From contig NZ_FMCR01000004.1 of NCBI RefSeq assembly GCF_900091575.1, forward strand, positions 558,001 through 622,000: 64,000 nucleotides of DNA, read 5' to 3'. The notes under the pieces are model-generated. The model saw only the letters and a list, made by a program, of their open reading frames with translations, was not told the DNA's origin and did not search any database. Of the stretch, positions 43,625 to 53,500 are shown piece after piece. The stretch comes from Micromonospora saelicesensis (lineage in GTDB: Bacteria; Actinomycetota; Actinomycetes; Mycobacteriales; Micromonosporaceae). Position numbers and translations under genes: made by a program. Every line of letters starts with the position of its first letter. The stretch's first letter is position 1.

Positions 43625-44634
43625 GCTGATTCCTCCTCGCGCGGGGCGGGCACCATGCCCGGCAGCGGCTCCGGGTTGACGCACCGGTAGCTCCGTCCGT
43701 CGTGCGCGTGCACCAGCTCCGGCGGCTCACCCACACACTCGTCGATCCGACGGGCGCAGCGCGGGGCGAAGGCGCATCCGTCCGGCCAGGGCAGCAGGTC
43801 GCGGACCGAACCGGGGATCGGGTTGAGCTTCTCGCCCCGCCCGGCGTCAAGGCGCGGCACCGAGCCGAGCAGACCCACTGTGTACGGGTGACGCGGCTGG
43901 CGGAACAGCGGACGACGGCGGGCCGTCTCCACCACCCGGCCGCCGTAGAGCACGTTGACGGTGTCGACCATGCCGGCCACCACACCGAGATCGTGCGTGA
44001 TCATCAACAGTGCGGTGCCGGAGTCCCGGACCAGTTCCTTGAGCAGCTCCAGGATCTGGGCCTGGATGGTGACGTCCAGCGCGGTGGTCGGCTCGTCGGC
44101 GATCAGCAGCCGAGGCTGGCAGGCCACCGCCATCGCGATGAGCGCACGCTGGCGCATCCCACCGGAGAGCTGGTGCGGATACTCCTTGAGCCGCCGCTTC
44201 GGGTCCGGGATGCCGACCCGGTCCAGCAGCGCCGCCGCCTCCTTCGCCGCGGTCTCGCCCTTCATCCCCCGGTGCCGGGCGAGCACCTCGGTCACCTGCA
44301 ACCCGATCGGGATCACCGGGTTCAACGAGGAGAGCGGGTCCTGGAAGATCATCGCGATGTCCCGGCCCCGGATGTCCCGCCGCGACCGGTCGTCGAGCTG
44401 GAGCAGGTCCGTGCCGTCGAAGACGGCCTTGCCGCCGACCCGCAGGCCGGGCTGCTTGGGCAGCAGACCCATGATCGCGAGCGAGGTGACGCTCTTGCCA
44501 CAGCCGGACTCGCCGACCAGGCCGACCACCTCACCGGCGTCGACCGAGAAGGACACCCCGTCGACCGCGTGCACGGCCCGCTGGCCGCGGCGCGCGAACG
44601 TGACGGAGAGATCTTCAACTTCGAGCAGTGCCAT
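43621..44634 (-). CDS. oppD: Oligo/dipeptide ABC transporter ATPase
   Basis: 337 aa. Walker A G-E-S-G-C-G-K-S, signature L-S-G-G-M-R-Q-R, Walker B LLIADEP, and an oligo_HPY tail (CAFAPRCARRIDEC). Forms the ATPase heterodimer with OppF. Starts 8 bases after the permease gene. Confidence 0.93.
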   Translation of the reverse strand: MALLEVEDLSVTFARRGQRAVHAVDGVSFSVDAGEVVGLVGESGCGKSVTSLAIMGLLPKQPGLRVGGKAVFDGTDLLQLDDRSRRDIRGRDIAMIFQDPLSSLNPVIPIGLQVTEVLARHRGMKGETAAKEAAALLDRVGIPDPKRRLKEYPHQLSGGMRQRALIAMAVACQPRLLIADEPTTALDVTIQAQILELLKELVRDSGTALLMITHDLGVVAGMVDTVNVLYGGRVVETARRRPLFRQPRHPYTVGLLGSVPRLDAGRGEKLNPIPGSVRDLLPWPDGCAFAPRCARRIDECVGEPPELVHAHDGRSYRCVNPEPLPGMVPAPREEESA

Positions 44635-44642
44635 TGCCGGGC

Positions 44643-45605
44643 CTACTTCCGCAGCTTCGGGTCGAGGGCCTCACGCATCGCCTCACCCAGCAGGGTGAAG
44701 CCGAGCGCGGTGATGATGATCGCGACGGCCGGGTAGATCGCCAGTGACGGCCGGATGCCGAGGTACTGCTGCGCGTCGGCGAGCATGACCCCCCACTCCG
44801 GTACGGCGGTGTCCGGGTTGCCGAGGCCGAGGAAGGAGAGCGCCGCGGCCTCGATGATCGCGGTGGCCAGGGTCAGCGTGGCCTGCACGATCACCGGGGC
44901 GAGCGAGTTCGGCACCACGTGGGTCAGCGCGATCTTCGACTTCTTGACGCCGAGCGAGGTCGCCGCCAGCACGTAGTCGCTGTTGGCCTGGGAGATCATC
45001 GAGCCGCGCAGCAGCCGGGCGAACACCGGCACCGAGACCACGCCGACCGCGATCATCACGGTGGTCAGGCTGGCCCCGAGCAGGGCGGCGATGCTCACCG
45101 CCAGCAGCAGGCTCGGCATCGCCAGCAGCATGTCGATGAAGCGCATCAGGGTGGTGTCGATCCACCGCCCCCACCGGCCACCGAGGCCGGCCGCAGCACC
45201 GGAGACGCCACCGATCAGTGCGCCGATCGCCAGACCGATCAGGGTGGAGACCACGCCGACCAGCAGGGTCTGGCGGGCACCCACGATCATCCGGCTGAAC
45301 TCGTCACGGCCCTGATGGTCGTAGCCGAACCAGTGGTCGCCGTTCGGGCCGGGGATGACACCGGGCTTGATCAGCCCTTCCCGAATACCGATCGTGTCCG
45401 TCGCCGCGTACGGCACGAGGAACGGTCCGACCACCGCGACCAGCACGAAGAGCGCCAGGATGACGGCGCCGACGATCGCTGCCGGGTTGCCGCGCAGCCG
45501 GCGGAACGCCTCCTGCCAGAGGCTGACGCCGCGTTCGTCGTCACGGGCGGCCAACTCGGAGAGCCGGTCGATCTTCTCGCGCTTCTTGCCCGGGCTGAGT
45601 GTCAT
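44643..45605 (-). CDS. oppC: Peptide ABC transporter permease
   Basis: 320 aa, about six helices. OppC-type N-terminal domain (RRLRGNPAAIVGAVILALFVLV), HWFGYDHQGRDEFSRMIVGAR and the permease EAA-like loop (ATSLGVKKSKIALTHVVPNSL). ATG overlaps the oppB stop (ATGA). Confidence 0.93.
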   Translation of the reverse strand: MTLSPGKKREKIDRLSELAARDDERGVSLWQEAFRRLRGNPAAIVGAVILALFVLVAVVGPFLVPYAATDTIGIREGLIKPGVIPGPNGDHWFGYDHQGRDEFSRMIVGARQTLLVGVVSTLIGLAIGALIGGVSGAAAGLGGRWGRWIDTTLMRFIDMLLAMPSLLLAVSIAALLGASLTTVMIAVGVVSVPVFARLLRGSMISQANSDYVLAATSLGVKKSKIALTHVVPNSLAPVIVQATLTLATAIIEAAALSFLGLGNPDTAVPEWGVMLADAQQYLGIRPSLAIYPAVAIIITALGFTLLGEAMREALDPKLRK

Positions 45606-46606
45606 CGCACCCTCACCCTCGGGTCGATGAAGCTGTAGGAGAGGTCGACCAGGAGGTTCACCAGCACGTACACCACCGCGATGATCAGAATGAAGCCCAT
45701 CAGCACCGGATAGTCGCGCTGGCCGATGGCCTCGGCGACGAACGCTCCAATGCCACTGAAGGCGAAGACGGTCTCGGTCAGCACCGCGCCGGAGAGCAGG
45801 CCGCCCGCGAGCAGACCGATCGAGGTGGCGACCGGCAGCATCGCGTTGCGCAGTACGTGCCGGCGACGGACCGTCTGCTCGGTCAGGCCCTTCGCCTCGG
45901 CGGTGCGGACGAAGTCCTCGTTGAGCACCTCCAGCACGCTCGCCCGGGTGATCCGGACGATGATCGCCAGCGGGATGCTGGCCAGCGCGATGGCGGGCAG
46001 CACCAGATGCCAGAGCGCGTCGGCGGCGGCGTCCCACTCGCGGGTCATCAGGCCATCGAGGACGAAGAAATTGGTGACCCGGGTCGCCTCAAGCGTCGGG
46101 TCCTGCCGGCCGCTGGACGGGAACCAGTGCAGGTTCTCCGAGAAGATCGCCTTGAGTACGTAGCCCAGGAAGAAGACCGGGATGCAGATGCCGATCAGCG
46201 AACCGCCCACTGACGCGTGGTCCAGGAAACGGCCGCGACGACGGGCGGCCAGGTAGCCCAGCGGGATGCCGATGCCGATCGCGATGATCATCGCGGTGAT
46301 GGTCAGCTCGACGGTGCCGGGGAAGCGCTCGATGAACTCCGTGGTGACCGCCCGCTTGGTGGAGGTCGACGTGCCCAGGTCGAGCTTGATCATCCGCCGG
46401 ACGAACCGGCCGTACTGCACCAGGATGGGCTCGTCGAGCCCCATGTTGCGGCGGATGGCGGCACGCATCTCGGGCGTGCCGCGCTCGCCGAGGATGGCGG
46501 TCTCGGGGCCGCCGGGGAGCCGGCGGAGCCAGATGAAGAGCAGAAGGGAGAGCCCGAACAGCGTGGGTATCAGCTGAAGCAGGCGCCTGACGATGAACCG
46601 GAACAC
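45602..46606 (-). CDS. oppB: Peptide ABC transporter permease
   Basis: 334 aa from GTG, about six helices. The N-terminal FRFIVRRLLQLIPTLFGLSLLLF and the EAA-like loop DFVRTAEAKGLTEQTVRRRHVLRNAMLP identify OppB/DppB. Pairs with OppC to form the channel. Confidence 0.93.
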   Translation of the reverse strand: MFRFIVRRLLQLIPTLFGLSLLLFIWLRRLPGGPETAILGERGTPEMRAAIRRNMGLDEPILVQYGRFVRRMIKLDLGTSTSTKRAVTTEFIERFPGTVELTITAMIIAIGIGIPLGYLAARRRGRFLDHASVGGSLIGICIPVFFLGYVLKAIFSENLHWFPSSGRQDPTLEATRVTNFFVLDGLMTREWDAAADALWHLVLPAIALASIPLAIIVRITRASVLEVLNEDFVRTAEAKGLTEQTVRRRHVLRNAMLPVATSIGLLAGGLLSGAVLTETVFAFSGIGAFVAEAIGQRDYPVLMGFILIIAVVYVLVNLLVDLSYSFIDPRVRVR

Positions 46607-46633
46607 GGCGGCCTCGAAGGGGTGCGGAGGGTT

Positions 46634-46666
46634 GCGGGCGGGCGCTGTGCGACAGCGCCCGCCCGC
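46634..46666 (-). terminator. Strong hairpin between oppA and oppB
   Basis: A 15-bp perfect stem (GCGGGCGGGCGCTGT / ACAGCGCCCGCCCGC) closing a 3-base loop, in the 85-base gap. No T-run on either side. It could reduce read-through into oppBCDF or protect the oppA message end. Confidence 0.6.
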
Positions 46667-46691
46667 GTTCCTTGCTGCGTCAGATCAGGAC

Positions 46692-48356
46692 TTACTTGAA
46701 CTCGGCGGTGGCGAAGCGCTCGTCGGTGAGCGGGCTCGCCTTGACGCCGGTCACGTCCTTGCCGAACACGATCGCCGGCGGCGAGTGCGAGATCGGCACA
46801 CCGGGCAGGAACTCCATCACGGACTTGTTCAGGGCCTTGTACTTCTCGGTCCGGGCCGCGATGTCCGCGGTGGTGTCCGCGTCCTTGAACTGGTCGAACA
46901 GGGCCTTGTTGTTGAAGCCCCACTCGTCCTTCGGCCGGTCGAAGAAGGTGCCGATGAAGTTGTAGGCGTCGCCGTAGTCACCGGTCCAGCCCAGGAAGTG
47001 GATGTCGTGCTTGCTGCCCGAGGTGGTGGCGTTCAGGTAGTCCGGGCTCCACTTCAGCGGGATCGCCTCGACGGTGATGCCAACGGCCTTCAGGTCCGCC
47101 GAGAGCAACTCGAAGATGTCCTTCGGGTTCGGCATGTACGGCCGGGTGACCTCGGTCGGGTAGTGGAACTTCAGCGTCAGGTTCGACGCGCCGGCCTCGG
47201 CCAGCAGCGCCTTCGCCTTGGCCGGGTCGTAGGTGTACTTGGGAACGTCACCGTTCCAGCCCTCGACGGTGTCCGGCATGAAGTTGTCGGCGACCTTGGC
47301 ACCCGGCGGCAGCTTGGAGGTGACCAGCTGCTGACGGTTCAGGGCGTAGGCGATGGCCTGCCGGACGCGGACGTCGGCGAGCTTCGGGTTGCCCTTCTGG
47401 TTCATCGCCAGGTAGAGCACGTTGAACGCCGGGCGCGTGAGCATGTTGAAGCCCTCGCTCTTCAGCGGCTCGACGTCGGCCGGGCCAACCAGGTCGTAGC
47501 CCTGGATGTCACCGGAGCGCAGCGCCTGCTTGCGGGCGTTCTCATCCGAGATCGTCTTGAAGATGAGGGTCTTCAGCTTGGCCTTGGCGCCCGAGTAGTC
47601 CTCGTTGCGCTCCAGGGTCAGCGTCTTGTTGGCGACGTCCCAGGCCTTGAACTTGAACGGGCCGGTGCCGGTCGGGTGCGCCGTCGCGTACGCCGGGTAC
47701 TTGATGTCCTCGGCGGTGCCCGCGACGTTGCTCGCGTCGAACTCCTGCAGCGCCTTCGGGCTGTGGATGGAGAACGAGGGGAGCATCAGCGCGGCCGGGA
47801 TCTTGCTGGAGACCCGGGTGAACGCCAGGTCCACAGTGGTGGCGTCCTTGGCGGCGCACGACTTGAAGAGGCTCGCCGGCAGGTCTTCGCTCTCGTTCTT
47901 CGCGAAGCCACCCATGACGTCCTGCCAGTACGCGGTCACGTCCGGGCTCTGCATGAGGCCCTTGGCGTTGTACCAGCGGTTGAAGTTGACGCAGACGGCC
48001 TCGGCGTTGAAGTCGGTGCCGTCGTGGAACTTCACGCCCGAGCGGAGCTTGAAGGTCCAGGTGGTGCCCGCGGCGTCCGGGGTCCAGGACTCGGCCAGGC
48101 CGGGGGTGACCTTCGTGCCACCCTCCTCCGGTCGGACCAGGGTCTCGAAGACCTGACGCGCCACGCGCAGCGACTCACCGTCGCTGGCGAAGCTCGGGTC
48201 GAGCACCTTCGGGTCTCCGGCGACGCCGAAGACGAGGGTGTCCTTCTTGCTACCACCGGATTTGTCGTCGTCGCGGTTGCTCTCGGCGCAGCCTGCTACC
48301 GCGAGGGCCGCGACCGCGATGGCCGCGATCGCGACCTTCGGCCTGGGTGCACGCAT
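46692..48356 (-). CDS. oppA: Peptide-binding lipoprotein of the opp importer
   Basis: 554 aa, SBP family 5. Lipobox A-V-A-G-C (Cys at about 23) after a short signal peptide. GDPKVLDPSFASDGESLRVARQVFETLV and the DGTDFNAEAVCVNFNRWYN segment are typical of OppA/DppA. It captures peptides outside the cell for OppBCDF. First gene of the operon, separated from oppB by a hairpin. Confidence 0.94.
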   Translation of the reverse strand: MRAPRPKVAIAAIAVAALAVAGCAESNRDDDKSGGSKKDTLVFGVAGDPKVLDPSFASDGESLRVARQVFETLVRPEEGGTKVTPGLAESWTPDAAGTTWTFKLRSGVKFHDGTDFNAEAVCVNFNRWYNAKGLMQSPDVTAYWQDVMGGFAKNESEDLPASLFKSCAAKDATTVDLAFTRVSSKIPAALMLPSFSIHSPKALQEFDASNVAGTAEDIKYPAYATAHPTGTGPFKFKAWDVANKTLTLERNEDYSGAKAKLKTLIFKTISDENARKQALRSGDIQGYDLVGPADVEPLKSEGFNMLTRPAFNVLYLAMNQKGNPKLADVRVRQAIAYALNRQQLVTSKLPPGAKVADNFMPDTVEGWNGDVPKYTYDPAKAKALLAEAGASNLTLKFHYPTEVTRPYMPNPKDIFELLSADLKAVGITVEAIPLKWSPDYLNATTSGSKHDIHFLGWTGDYGDAYNFIGTFFDRPKDEWGFNNKALFDQFKDADTTADIAARTEKYKALNKSVMEFLPGVPISHSPPAIVFGKDVTGVKASPLTDERFATAEFK

Positions 48357-48620
48357 GTGTGCTTCACCTCGTCCTTGGGGGTACGGACAACGTGGTGACA
48401 GGGGTCACCGATGGCGGTGACCATAGCTCCCGATGCGTCCACCCGGAAACCGCTGAGTGGACGGTTGGTATCGGATCGTGCCTCAACCGCCGCTTGACAT
48501 TCGATTCTTAGGTAAACAGCGGCAAAAACCGATCAATCAGCACCCGCGATGCCAAACTGTTACGTCGAACAGCCCCGATGAGGGCACAGGTGTCAGATCA
48601 TTTCCGGGCAGAGACGCAGC
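48357..48620. promoter_or_regulatory. Upstream region of oppA
   Basis: About 260 bases without a gene. An A/T-richer patch at 48490-48545 (including TTGACA on the plus strand at 48494) stands out, but no properly spaced promoter is found on either strand. It should contain the opp promoter. Confidence 0.4.
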
Positions 48621-48652
48621 GGTGGCCGGCACCCGCACGGGTGCCGGCCACC
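48621..48652 (-). terminator. Terminator of the ybaB-recR transcript
   Basis: A perfect 14-bp stem (GGTGGCCGGCACCC / GGGTGCCGGCCACC) with a 4-base loop, 18 bases past the recR stop. Confidence 0.75.
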
Positions 48653-48670
48653 GGCCGTTCGTCAGGGGGA

Positions 48671-49264
48671 TCAGACCGCGCGGCGCCCCTCGAAGGCCCG
48701 ACCAAGGGTGATCTCGTCGGCGTACTCCAGATCGCCACCGACCGGCAGCCCGCTAGCCAGCCGGGTCACCGAGATGCCCATCGGCTTCACCATCAACGCC
48801 AGGTAGGTGGCGGTCGCCTCACCCTCGGTGTTCGGATCCGTGGCCAGGATCAGCTCCCGCACCCCGCCGCCACCGAGCCGGATCATCAGCTCCCGGATGC
48901 GTAGGTTGTCCGGGCCGATCCCCTCCAGCGGATTGATCGCGCCACCCAGCACGTGGTAGCGACCGCGGAACTCACCCGTCCGCTCGATGGCCACCACGTC
49001 CTTGGGCTCCTCGACCACGCACAGCACCTCGTCGGTGCGACGCTGGTCGCGGCAGATCCGGCACTGCTCGGACTCGGCCACGTTGTAACAGGTCGTGCAG
49101 AACCGCACCAGCTCCTTGACCTTGCGCAGCGCGCCGGCCAGCCGGTTGACGTCGGCCGGATCCGCCGAGAGGACGTGGAACGCGATCCGCTGAGCGCTCT
49201 TCGGGCCCACGCCCGGCAGCCGACCCAGCTCGTCGATCAGATCCTGGATGGCACCTTCGTACAT
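48671..49264 (-). CDS. recR: Recombination protein RecR
   Basis: 197 aa, normal length. An HhH segment at the N-terminus (LPGVGPKSAQRIAFH), a zinc finger C-x2-C...C-x2-C (FCTTCYN / QCRICRD), and a Toprim domain (VVEEPKDVVAIERTGEF ... ATDPNTEGEATA). With RecF/RecO it loads RecA at gaps. Starts 8 bases after ybaB. Confidence 0.96.
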   Translation of the reverse strand: MYEGAIQDLIDELGRLPGVGPKSAQRIAFHVLSADPADVNRLAGALRKVKELVRFCTTCYNVAESEQCRICRDQRRTDEVLCVVEEPKDVVAIERTGEFRGRYHVLGGAINPLEGIGPDNLRIRELMIRLGGGGVRELILATDPNTEGEATATYLALMVKPMGISVTRLASGLPVGGDLEYADEITLGRAFEGRRAV

Positions 49265-49272
49265 CTGCCGGC

Positions 49273-49605
49273 TCAGAAACCGGGCAGGCCGAGGCCGCCC
49301 ATGCCGCCGGCGACCGGGCCCATCTTGCGCTCGGTCAGCTCCCGGGCCGCCTCGGCGGCGTTGTGCACGGCCGCGACGACCAGATCCTCCAGCGTCTCCA
49401 CGTCGTCCGGGTCGACGGCCTTCGGGTCGATCTTGATGGCCTTCAACTCACCGGAGCCGGAGACGGTCGCGGTGACCAGCCCGCCGCCGGCGGTGCCGGT
49501 CAGCTCGGCCTCGGCCAGCTCGGCCTGGGCGGCGGCGATCTGCTGCTGCATCTTCTGCGCCTGCTTCAGCATCTGCTGCATGTTCGGCTGTCCACCTGGG
49601 CGCAC
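49273..49605 (-). CDS. YbaB/EbfC nucleoid-associated protein
   Basis: 110 aa. The N-terminal Q/M/K-rich helix (MQQMLKQAQKMQQQI), the central GGGLVTATVSGSGELKAIKIDP strands and VETLEDLVVAAVHNAAEAA match YbaB. Dimeric DNA-binding protein usually encoded next to recR and dnaX. The GTG 49605 start adds eight residues before the first internal Met. Confidence 0.93.
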   Translation of the reverse strand: MRPGGQPNMQQMLKQAQKMQQQIAAAQAELAEAELTGTAGGGLVTATVSGSGELKAIKIDPKAVDPDDVETLEDLVVAAVHNAAEAARELTERKMGPVAGGMGGLGLPGF

Positions 49606-49782
49606 GGGATGGCTCCTTCTCGCACTCGTCTGCTCGACCGCCGCTCAGCCTATCCGCTGGGACCGACCTCGCCCCGCCCGGTGCGTCCGCCCACGCCGAG
49701 CCTTCGGGTACAGCTACCCCTACCCCGAACCGGCCATCTGCTGGTAGTGCGCCCACAACCGTCGCACTGGTCTGCTCGTGAC

Positions 49783-50454
49783 ATGAACCTCAACCGCACC
49801 GGCCGGGTCGGCGCACTGTGCTGGGTCGCGGCCGCGCCCATCTTCCTCGTCGCCAGCCTGATCACCGGGCTGCGGTGGCGCGAGCCCGCCTACAGCTGGG
49901 CCACCCACAACATCAGCGACCTCGGCAACGCCCACTGCGGCATCTGGGACACCACCCGCCCCCGCTACGTCTGCTCACCGTGGCACCCACTGATGAACAC
50001 CGCGACACTGGCCACCGCCGTCCTGCTCGCCGCCGGGCTCCTGCTGACCTGGCGGATCCTCGGTCACGGCCCGGTCGTACGCACGGCCCAGACACTCCTG
50101 CTGCTGGCCACCGGCGGATACGCCCTCGCGGCCCTCTACCCGGCCGACATCGACGAGAACCTGCACGTCCTCGGCGCAGTCCTGATCATGGGGATTGGCA
50201 ACATCGGCCTGCTCCTGGCCGGCTTCGCGCCACGCACCACGACGCTCGGCCGGTGGCGACGGCTAACCCTCACCGCAGGGCTCATCGCGCTGGCCGGAAC
50301 GACACTGTTCGCCGCCCAGCAGGGGCTGGCCATCGGGGTAGGCGGCATGGAACGAGTAGCCGTCCTACCCTTCCCCCTCTGGGCCTGCGCCCTGGGTGTC
50401 CTGCTCGCCGAGGCCCCTCCCCTGCGCGATCTTGCACTTCCTGCCGCGACATAA
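49783..50454 (+). CDS. DUF998 membrane protein
   Basis: 223 aa, six membrane helices, with W-A-T-H-N-I-S-D-L-G-N in the first outer loop, typical of DUF998 (DUF998 members are often called membrane proteins of unknown role). It is on the opposite strand to ybaB and dnaX, which are normally adjacent, so it looks inserted. Its last codons (RDLALPAAT, stop) lie within a family A palindromic element, which therefore forms the gene's 3' end. Confidence 0.85.
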   Translation: MNLNRTGRVGALCWVAAAPIFLVASLITGLRWREPAYSWATHNISDLGNAHCGIWDTTRPRYVCSPWHPLMNTATLATAVLLAAGLLLTWRILGHGPVVRTAQTLLLLATGGYALAALYPADIDENLHVLGAVLIMGIGNIGLLLAGFAPRTTTLGRWRRLTLTAGLIALAGTTLFAAQQGLAIGVGGMERVAVLPFPLWACALGVLLAEAPPLRDLALPAAT

Positions 50455-50496
50455 GGGGACATTCCACGCAAGACGACGACCGAAACTGCAAGATCG
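50427..50496. repeat. Palindromic element, family A copy 3
   Basis: 70 bp with arms CGATCTTGCACTT(C) / (G)AAACTGCAAGATCG, one mismatch. It is inverted relative to copy 2. It overlaps the last nine codons and stop of the DUF998 gene. Confidence 0.85.
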
Positions 50497-50521
50497 CCGA
50501 GCCAGGTAGGGCCGGGGCTTG

Positions 50522-53500
50522 TCAGCGGGCGTCGACTTCGTTGATCTTCTCGGCGCCGAAGGTTTCCCGGAGCAGCCGTACCGCCTGCTCCTCGCTGGAC
50601 TCCCGCGCGGTCTTCTCGTCGATGATCTCGTCCAACGGCTCGTCGCCCGGGTCGAACCCCTCAAAGGCCGGGGCCGCGGCGGGTGCCGTGCCGCCGGGTC
50701 GGCCGGCCCGCGCGGGGCCGTCGAAGTCCGGGTCGTAGGGCGGCTCGCCGGCCCACTCGGCGTCCGCGACAGGCCGGGCTGCCGCTCCGGTACGCGCACC
50801 GCGCCCCGCCGCCGCCGCGCGAGCCGCGGCGATGGCGCTGCTCACCGGCGCACCACCGGCTGTCGCCGGCTGCCGGGCCGCCGGAGTCGGGTTACCCCGC
50901 CCGCCCGGCTTACCGCCACCAGCCGCTGACCCGGAACCGCCCGAACCCCCTGGCCCGGTGCCGTTCACGCCACCACCGTTGGTGCCGCTGCCGTTCCCGG
51001 CGTTGCCGTTCGCGCCGCTCGACGCCTGTGCGGAGTGCGGGCTCGACTCGTTTCCGGCCGACGCGCCGCCAGGGCGGGCGGCCTCCGGCCAGTCCTCGTC
51101 ATCCGTAGCCTCGGCGGCGAGGGTGCCGCCGCCAGGGCGGGCCGCCTCCGGCCAGTCGCCGTCGTCGTCCGCCGCCGGGGCGGAGGGCGCTGCGCCCTGC
51201 CCACCAGCACCGTGACCAGCGGAACCCGCACCGACACCGCCACGCGAAGCCGAGCCGGCAGGGCCGGTCGGGTTCGCTGCGGTCGGCGAGGCGTTCGTCG
51301 GACCGACGACGGTCGGGGCGTTGGGCGCCACAGTCCCCGGCCCGGCGGCGTTCGCACCTGGCGCTGAGGTCGAGCCGGGCACGGCGCTGGAACCAGGCGC
51401 GGCGCTGAAGCCAGGCGCGCTCGAACCTGGCGCAGCGTTCGAGCCTGGCGCACCGTTCGAGCCACGCTCGGGGTTCGAGCCTGACGCGGCGTTCGAGCCG
51501 GACGTGGCGTTCGAGCCGGACGTGGCGTTGGACCCAGGCGCACCGTTCGAGGCGGGCGCGGGGTTGGTGCTTGGCCCGGCCGGCGGCGCGCTCGTCGGGC
51601 CGGCGGCAGTCGGGGTCGCGGCGTTCGTCGCAGCGGCGGGCGTGGCTGGCGGCGCGGCGGGGCGAGCCGGTGCGGCCTGCTGTGTGCGCGGTGAGCCGGA
51701 CAGCGACACGCCACCGCGCTCGCCGGCCACCTCGCACCGGATCTGCCAGCGCCCGCCCAACTCCTCGTAGAGCGCGTCGGTGAGCACCGCCGCGTGGTCG
51801 GCCATCATCTTGGCCAGCACTGTGGACTTCACCGTCAGCACCAGCATGTCGCCATCGAGTTCGCGGACGACCGCGTCCCGCATCAGGGCGGCGATCCGCT
51901 TGTTGGTCCGGTTGACCTTGCCGACCACGTCGGGCCAGACGCGGCGGACCGCGACCGCGTCCAGCGCGGCGGCCGGTGCTCCGGGTCGGGGCGGCGCGGG
52001 CGTGGCCGGGTCGGGTAGCACCGCCGACGGTGGCACCACGCGACGCGGGGCCGGCCCGGCGGGTGAGACGGGTCCGGCCTGGTCAGCGGGGGCGGACCCG
52101 GTCGACGCGCCGGGGGAGGCCGGGATCGGCGAGTCGGCCGCCACGACGTACGAGGTAGGTGCACCGGAGGTCGGAGCGGGCGAAGCAGGTGCCCCGGTGA
52201 CCGAAGCAGCCGGAGCGGGAGCGCCCGCAGCGCTCTGGGTCGGGGACGCGGCCGGGTCGACCGTCCACGGCGGTGCGGAGGTCGGGGCGTTCGCGGGTGC
52301 CGGGGTGGCGGCAGCCGGGACCGGGGTGGCTTGCTGTGGGCGTACCCCTGGGTGGTTGGTCGGCGCGGAGCCGGCGGCGGCCGACGGCGCGTCGGTGCCG
52401 CCCACTGTGAGCCGGCGTTCCATCCGCTCCAGGCGTTGGAGCAGGCCGCCGGTGGAGTCGTCAGCGCCGGGCAGCAGCATCCGGGCGCAGATCAGCTCCA
52501 GCAGCAGGCGGGGCGCGGTGGTGCCGCGCATCTCGACCAGCCCGTTGTGCACGATGTCGGCGCAGCGGGACAGCGTGGCCGAGCCGAGTTGCGACGCCTG
52601 GGCGGCCATCCGCTCGATCTGGTCGGCCGGGCCGTCGATGAGACCCTTCGCGGCGGCGTCCGGCACCTGCTGGATGACGATCAGGTCGCGGAGTCGCTCC
52701 AGCAGGTCGGAGGCGAACCGGCGCATGTCGTGCCCGGCCTCGGCGACCCGGTCGACGGTGGCGTACGCGGCCGCGCCGTCACCGGCGGCCAGCGCGTCGC
52801 ACATCTCGTCGATCAGCGCCGAGTCGGTGACACCGAGCAGCGCGACGGCCCGGGCGTAGCTGACCCCCTCCGCGCCGGCCCCGGCGATGAGCTGGTCGAG
52901 CACGGAGAGGCTGTCCCGCATGCTGCCGCCACCGGCGCGGACCACCAGCGGAAAGACCGCCGGCTCGACGGCGACGCCCTCGGCCTGGGTGAGCTGCTCC
53001 AGGTACGGGCGGACCACCTTCGGCGGAAACAGCCGGAACGGGTAGTGGTGGGTCCGCGACCGGATCGTGCCGAGGACCTTTTCCGGCTCGGTGGTGGCGA
53101 AGATGAACTTGACGTACTCCGGGGGCTCCTCGACCAGCTTGAGCAGGGCGTTGAAGCCCTGGGTCGAGACCATGTGCGCCTCGTCGATGATGTAGATCTT
53201 GAAGCGGCTGCTGGCCGGCGCGAAGAAGGCGCGCTCGCGCAGCTCGCGGGCGTCGTCGACACCGCCGTGGCTGGCCGCGTCGATCTCGATCACGTCGATC
53301 GACCCGGTGCCGTCGGTGGCCAGCGAGCGGCAGGACTCACACTTGCCGCACGGCTCCGGGGTGGGGCCCTGCTCACAGTTGAGCGAGCGGGCCATGATCC
53401 GGGCGCTGGTGGTCTTGCCGCAACCACGGGGGCCGGAGAAGAGGTAGGCGTGGTTGAGCCGTCCGCTGCGCAGCGCCTGCGACAGCGGCTCGGTCACGTG

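Noticed and set aside
48494..48520. Promoter at TTGACA 48494 on the plus strand
   Set aside because: There is no matching -10 and no plus-strand gene downstream before recR on the other strand.
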